The translations under genes were made by a program, and so were the position numbers. Shown in pieces: positions 63,285 to 64,000 of a stretch of DNA of 64,000 nucleotides. A model generated the notes under the pieces. That model saw only the letters and a list, made by a program, of their open reading frames with translations, searched no databases and had not been told where the DNA came from. Position 1 is the stretch's first letter. Each line of letters starts with the position of its first letter. The stretch comes from Vicinibacter sp964439105 (GTDB taxonomy: Bacteria > Bacteroidota > Bacteroidia > Chitinophagales > Saprospiraceae), in assembly GCA_964439105.1 (NCBI GenBank), contig CAYTNG010000007.1, positions 62,001 to 126,000 of the forward strand. The letters run 5' to 3'.

Positions 63285-63806
63285 ATGCAAAGCTATGAAA
63301 TGGATTGGGGAAGAGTAACCAAAATCACAATGTCCTGCCTTATTGTACTTGTGCTGACTTCTTTCGTTCATCCTTTTTATTTAAGTGTAAGCCAGGTGAG
63401 CTATAACGAGGGCAGGAAAAATTTTGAGATCAGTTCCAGGATATTCACGGATGATCTGGAACATGTGTTGCGAATGCAGCAAGGCTCGGTAGTAAATTTG
63501 TATTACACCCGCAATCAGGAGGAGACGGATTCTATTGTGAAGACCTATCTCTTCAAACACTTACAACTTGAGGTCAACGGAAGAAAAATGGATCTGAAAT
63601 TCCTTGGATATGAAAAGGAGGAAGAGGCGAGCTGGTGTTACTTTGAATCCGGAATTGTGGAAGATCCCCGCAACATACGCATCATCAATACTATTCTGTA
63701 CGACCGTGGTGCCGAACAATCCAACATCATTCACCTCGAGCTAAAAGGAGTCAAAAAAAGTTACAAGCTCAACCAGCCGGACAGTATTTTTTATTTTAAC
63801 CCGTAA
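63285..63806 (+). CDS. DUF6702 family protein
   Basis: 173 aa (or 168 from the ATG at 63300), exported, with the family pattern HPFYLSVSQVSYNEGRKNFE followed by SSRIFTDDLEHVLR. DUF6702 proteins commonly sit beside HupE and M1 peptidase genes in Bacteroidota, as here (divergent). The ATG at 63285 lies within the promoter region of hupE, so a slightly later start is possible. Function unknown. Confidence 0.85.
   Translation: MQSYEMDWGRVTKITMSCLIVLVLTSFVHPFYLSVSQVSYNEGRKNFEISSRIFTDDLEHVLRMQQGSVVNLYYTRNQEETDSIVKTYLFKHLQLEVNGRKMDLKFLGYEKEEEASWCYFESGIVEDPRNIRIINTILYDRGAEQSNIIHLELKGVKKSYKLNQPDSIFYFNP
63288..63295 (-). promoter_or_regulatory. Bacteroidota -7 element for the hupE-peptidase unit
   Basis: The minus strand reads TAGCTTTG (TAnnTTTG), 21 bp upstream of the TTG start at 63266. 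Confidence 0.5.
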
Positions 63807-63828
63807 GAACAGCATTGCAGCTTATACA

Positions 63829-63842
63829 AACTAACGTTTGTT
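63829..63842. repeat. Convergent-junction palindrome, copy 3
   Basis: AACTAACGTTTGTT, one mismatched pair, between the DUF6702 gene and a convergent T9SS cargo gene. Compare 35168-35181 and 60326-60339. Confidence 0.65.
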
Positions 63843-63929
63843 AACAACTTTTATTTTCATGGAAGCCAACCAGGCTTTATTCTGATCCGTTTAAGTTCAG
63901 AAGGTGGATTTGCCGGTGCGCTGTATCCT

Positions 63930-64000
63930 TTAAAAGCAGCTGAATTTTCGCAATAACGTTTTTTGGTCGTGCGTCAGCCTGATCAGGTAATTTCCGGGAG
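63930..64000 (-). CDS. C-terminal end of a T9SS-sorted protein, cut by the window
   Basis: The last 22 codons before the TAA at 63930-63932 read PGNYLIRLTHDQKTLLRKF and three more residues. GxYLIR followed by about ten residues and a Lys/Phe-rich end is the typical terminus of T9SS type A sorting domains. The rest lies beyond the right edge. Confidence 0.65.
   Translation of the reverse strand, partial: PGNYLIRLTHDQKTLLRKFSCF

Overview
The window reads as a chromosomal segment of a Bacteroidota bacterium, most likely Saprospiraceae-like (family placement is inference). The signs are: Bacteroidota -7 promoter elements of the form TAnnTTTG ahead of many genes, type IX secretion (T9SS) C-terminal sorting domains on several secreted proteins, a type III glutamine synthetase, a LytS/LytTR two-component pair with a Reg_prop sensor, LPS genes, and DUF6702/HupE/M1-peptidase and DUF6438 neighbourhoods. 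Base composition is moderate over most of the window and falls sharply in two stretches: about 9.2-12.35 kb and about 25.98-32.6 kb.

Layout. 0-0.84 kb: 3' part of a di-heme cytochrome c peroxidase. 0.84-1.77 kb: no protein gene but a dense run of seven hairpins, including a duplicated 24-bp perfect palindrome and a 23-bp direct repeat. 1.8-9 kb: glutamine synthetase III, a tyrosine phenol-lyase overlapping an ADP-forming acyl-CoA synthetase, and the Fe-S repair protein Ric. 8.9-12.6 kb: sensor kinase/LytTR regulator operon whose interior is AT-rich and whose two ends are not. 13-25.98 kb: GNAT acetyltransferase, deca-heme cytochrome c with a membrane cytochrome b-like partner, GH106-like and GH28 glycosidases, pentapeptide-repeat protein, lipoprotein, and a two-domain secreted esterase.

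25.98-32.6 kb is an AT-rich accessory island. It contains gene debris, an IS3 orfA remnant, two orphan genes and an intact IS1595-family transposon (28776-32608) with 23-bp terminal inverted repeats and an exact 8-bp target duplication. Inside are the transposase, two small ORFs, two membrane proteins of unknown function and an Abi_2/HEPN protein. Divergent from the HEPN gene, and starting just upstream of its ATG, is a probable small RNA with a full Bacteroidota promoter and an intrinsic terminator. The arrangement suggests a transposon-borne RNA-HEPN toxin-antitoxin or abortive-infection module and is the most interesting object in the window.

32.8-64 kb is core-like: tRNA-Glu; gap-pgk; nucleotide-sugar genes and a Wza-type exporter; outer-membrane protein, KDO transferase and heptose kinase; a T9SS cargo protein; valS with a degenerate histidine phosphatase; FemAB-like acyltransferase; coiled-coil lipoprotein, M43 protease and DUF6438 protein; miaA; a glycerolipid acyltransferase; a glycosyltransferase; malic enzyme; NhaA; M1 peptidase with HupE; DUF6702; and the last codons of another T9SS cargo protein at the right edge. 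Three convergent gene junctions here carry the same short palindrome, close to AACAAACGTTTGTT.
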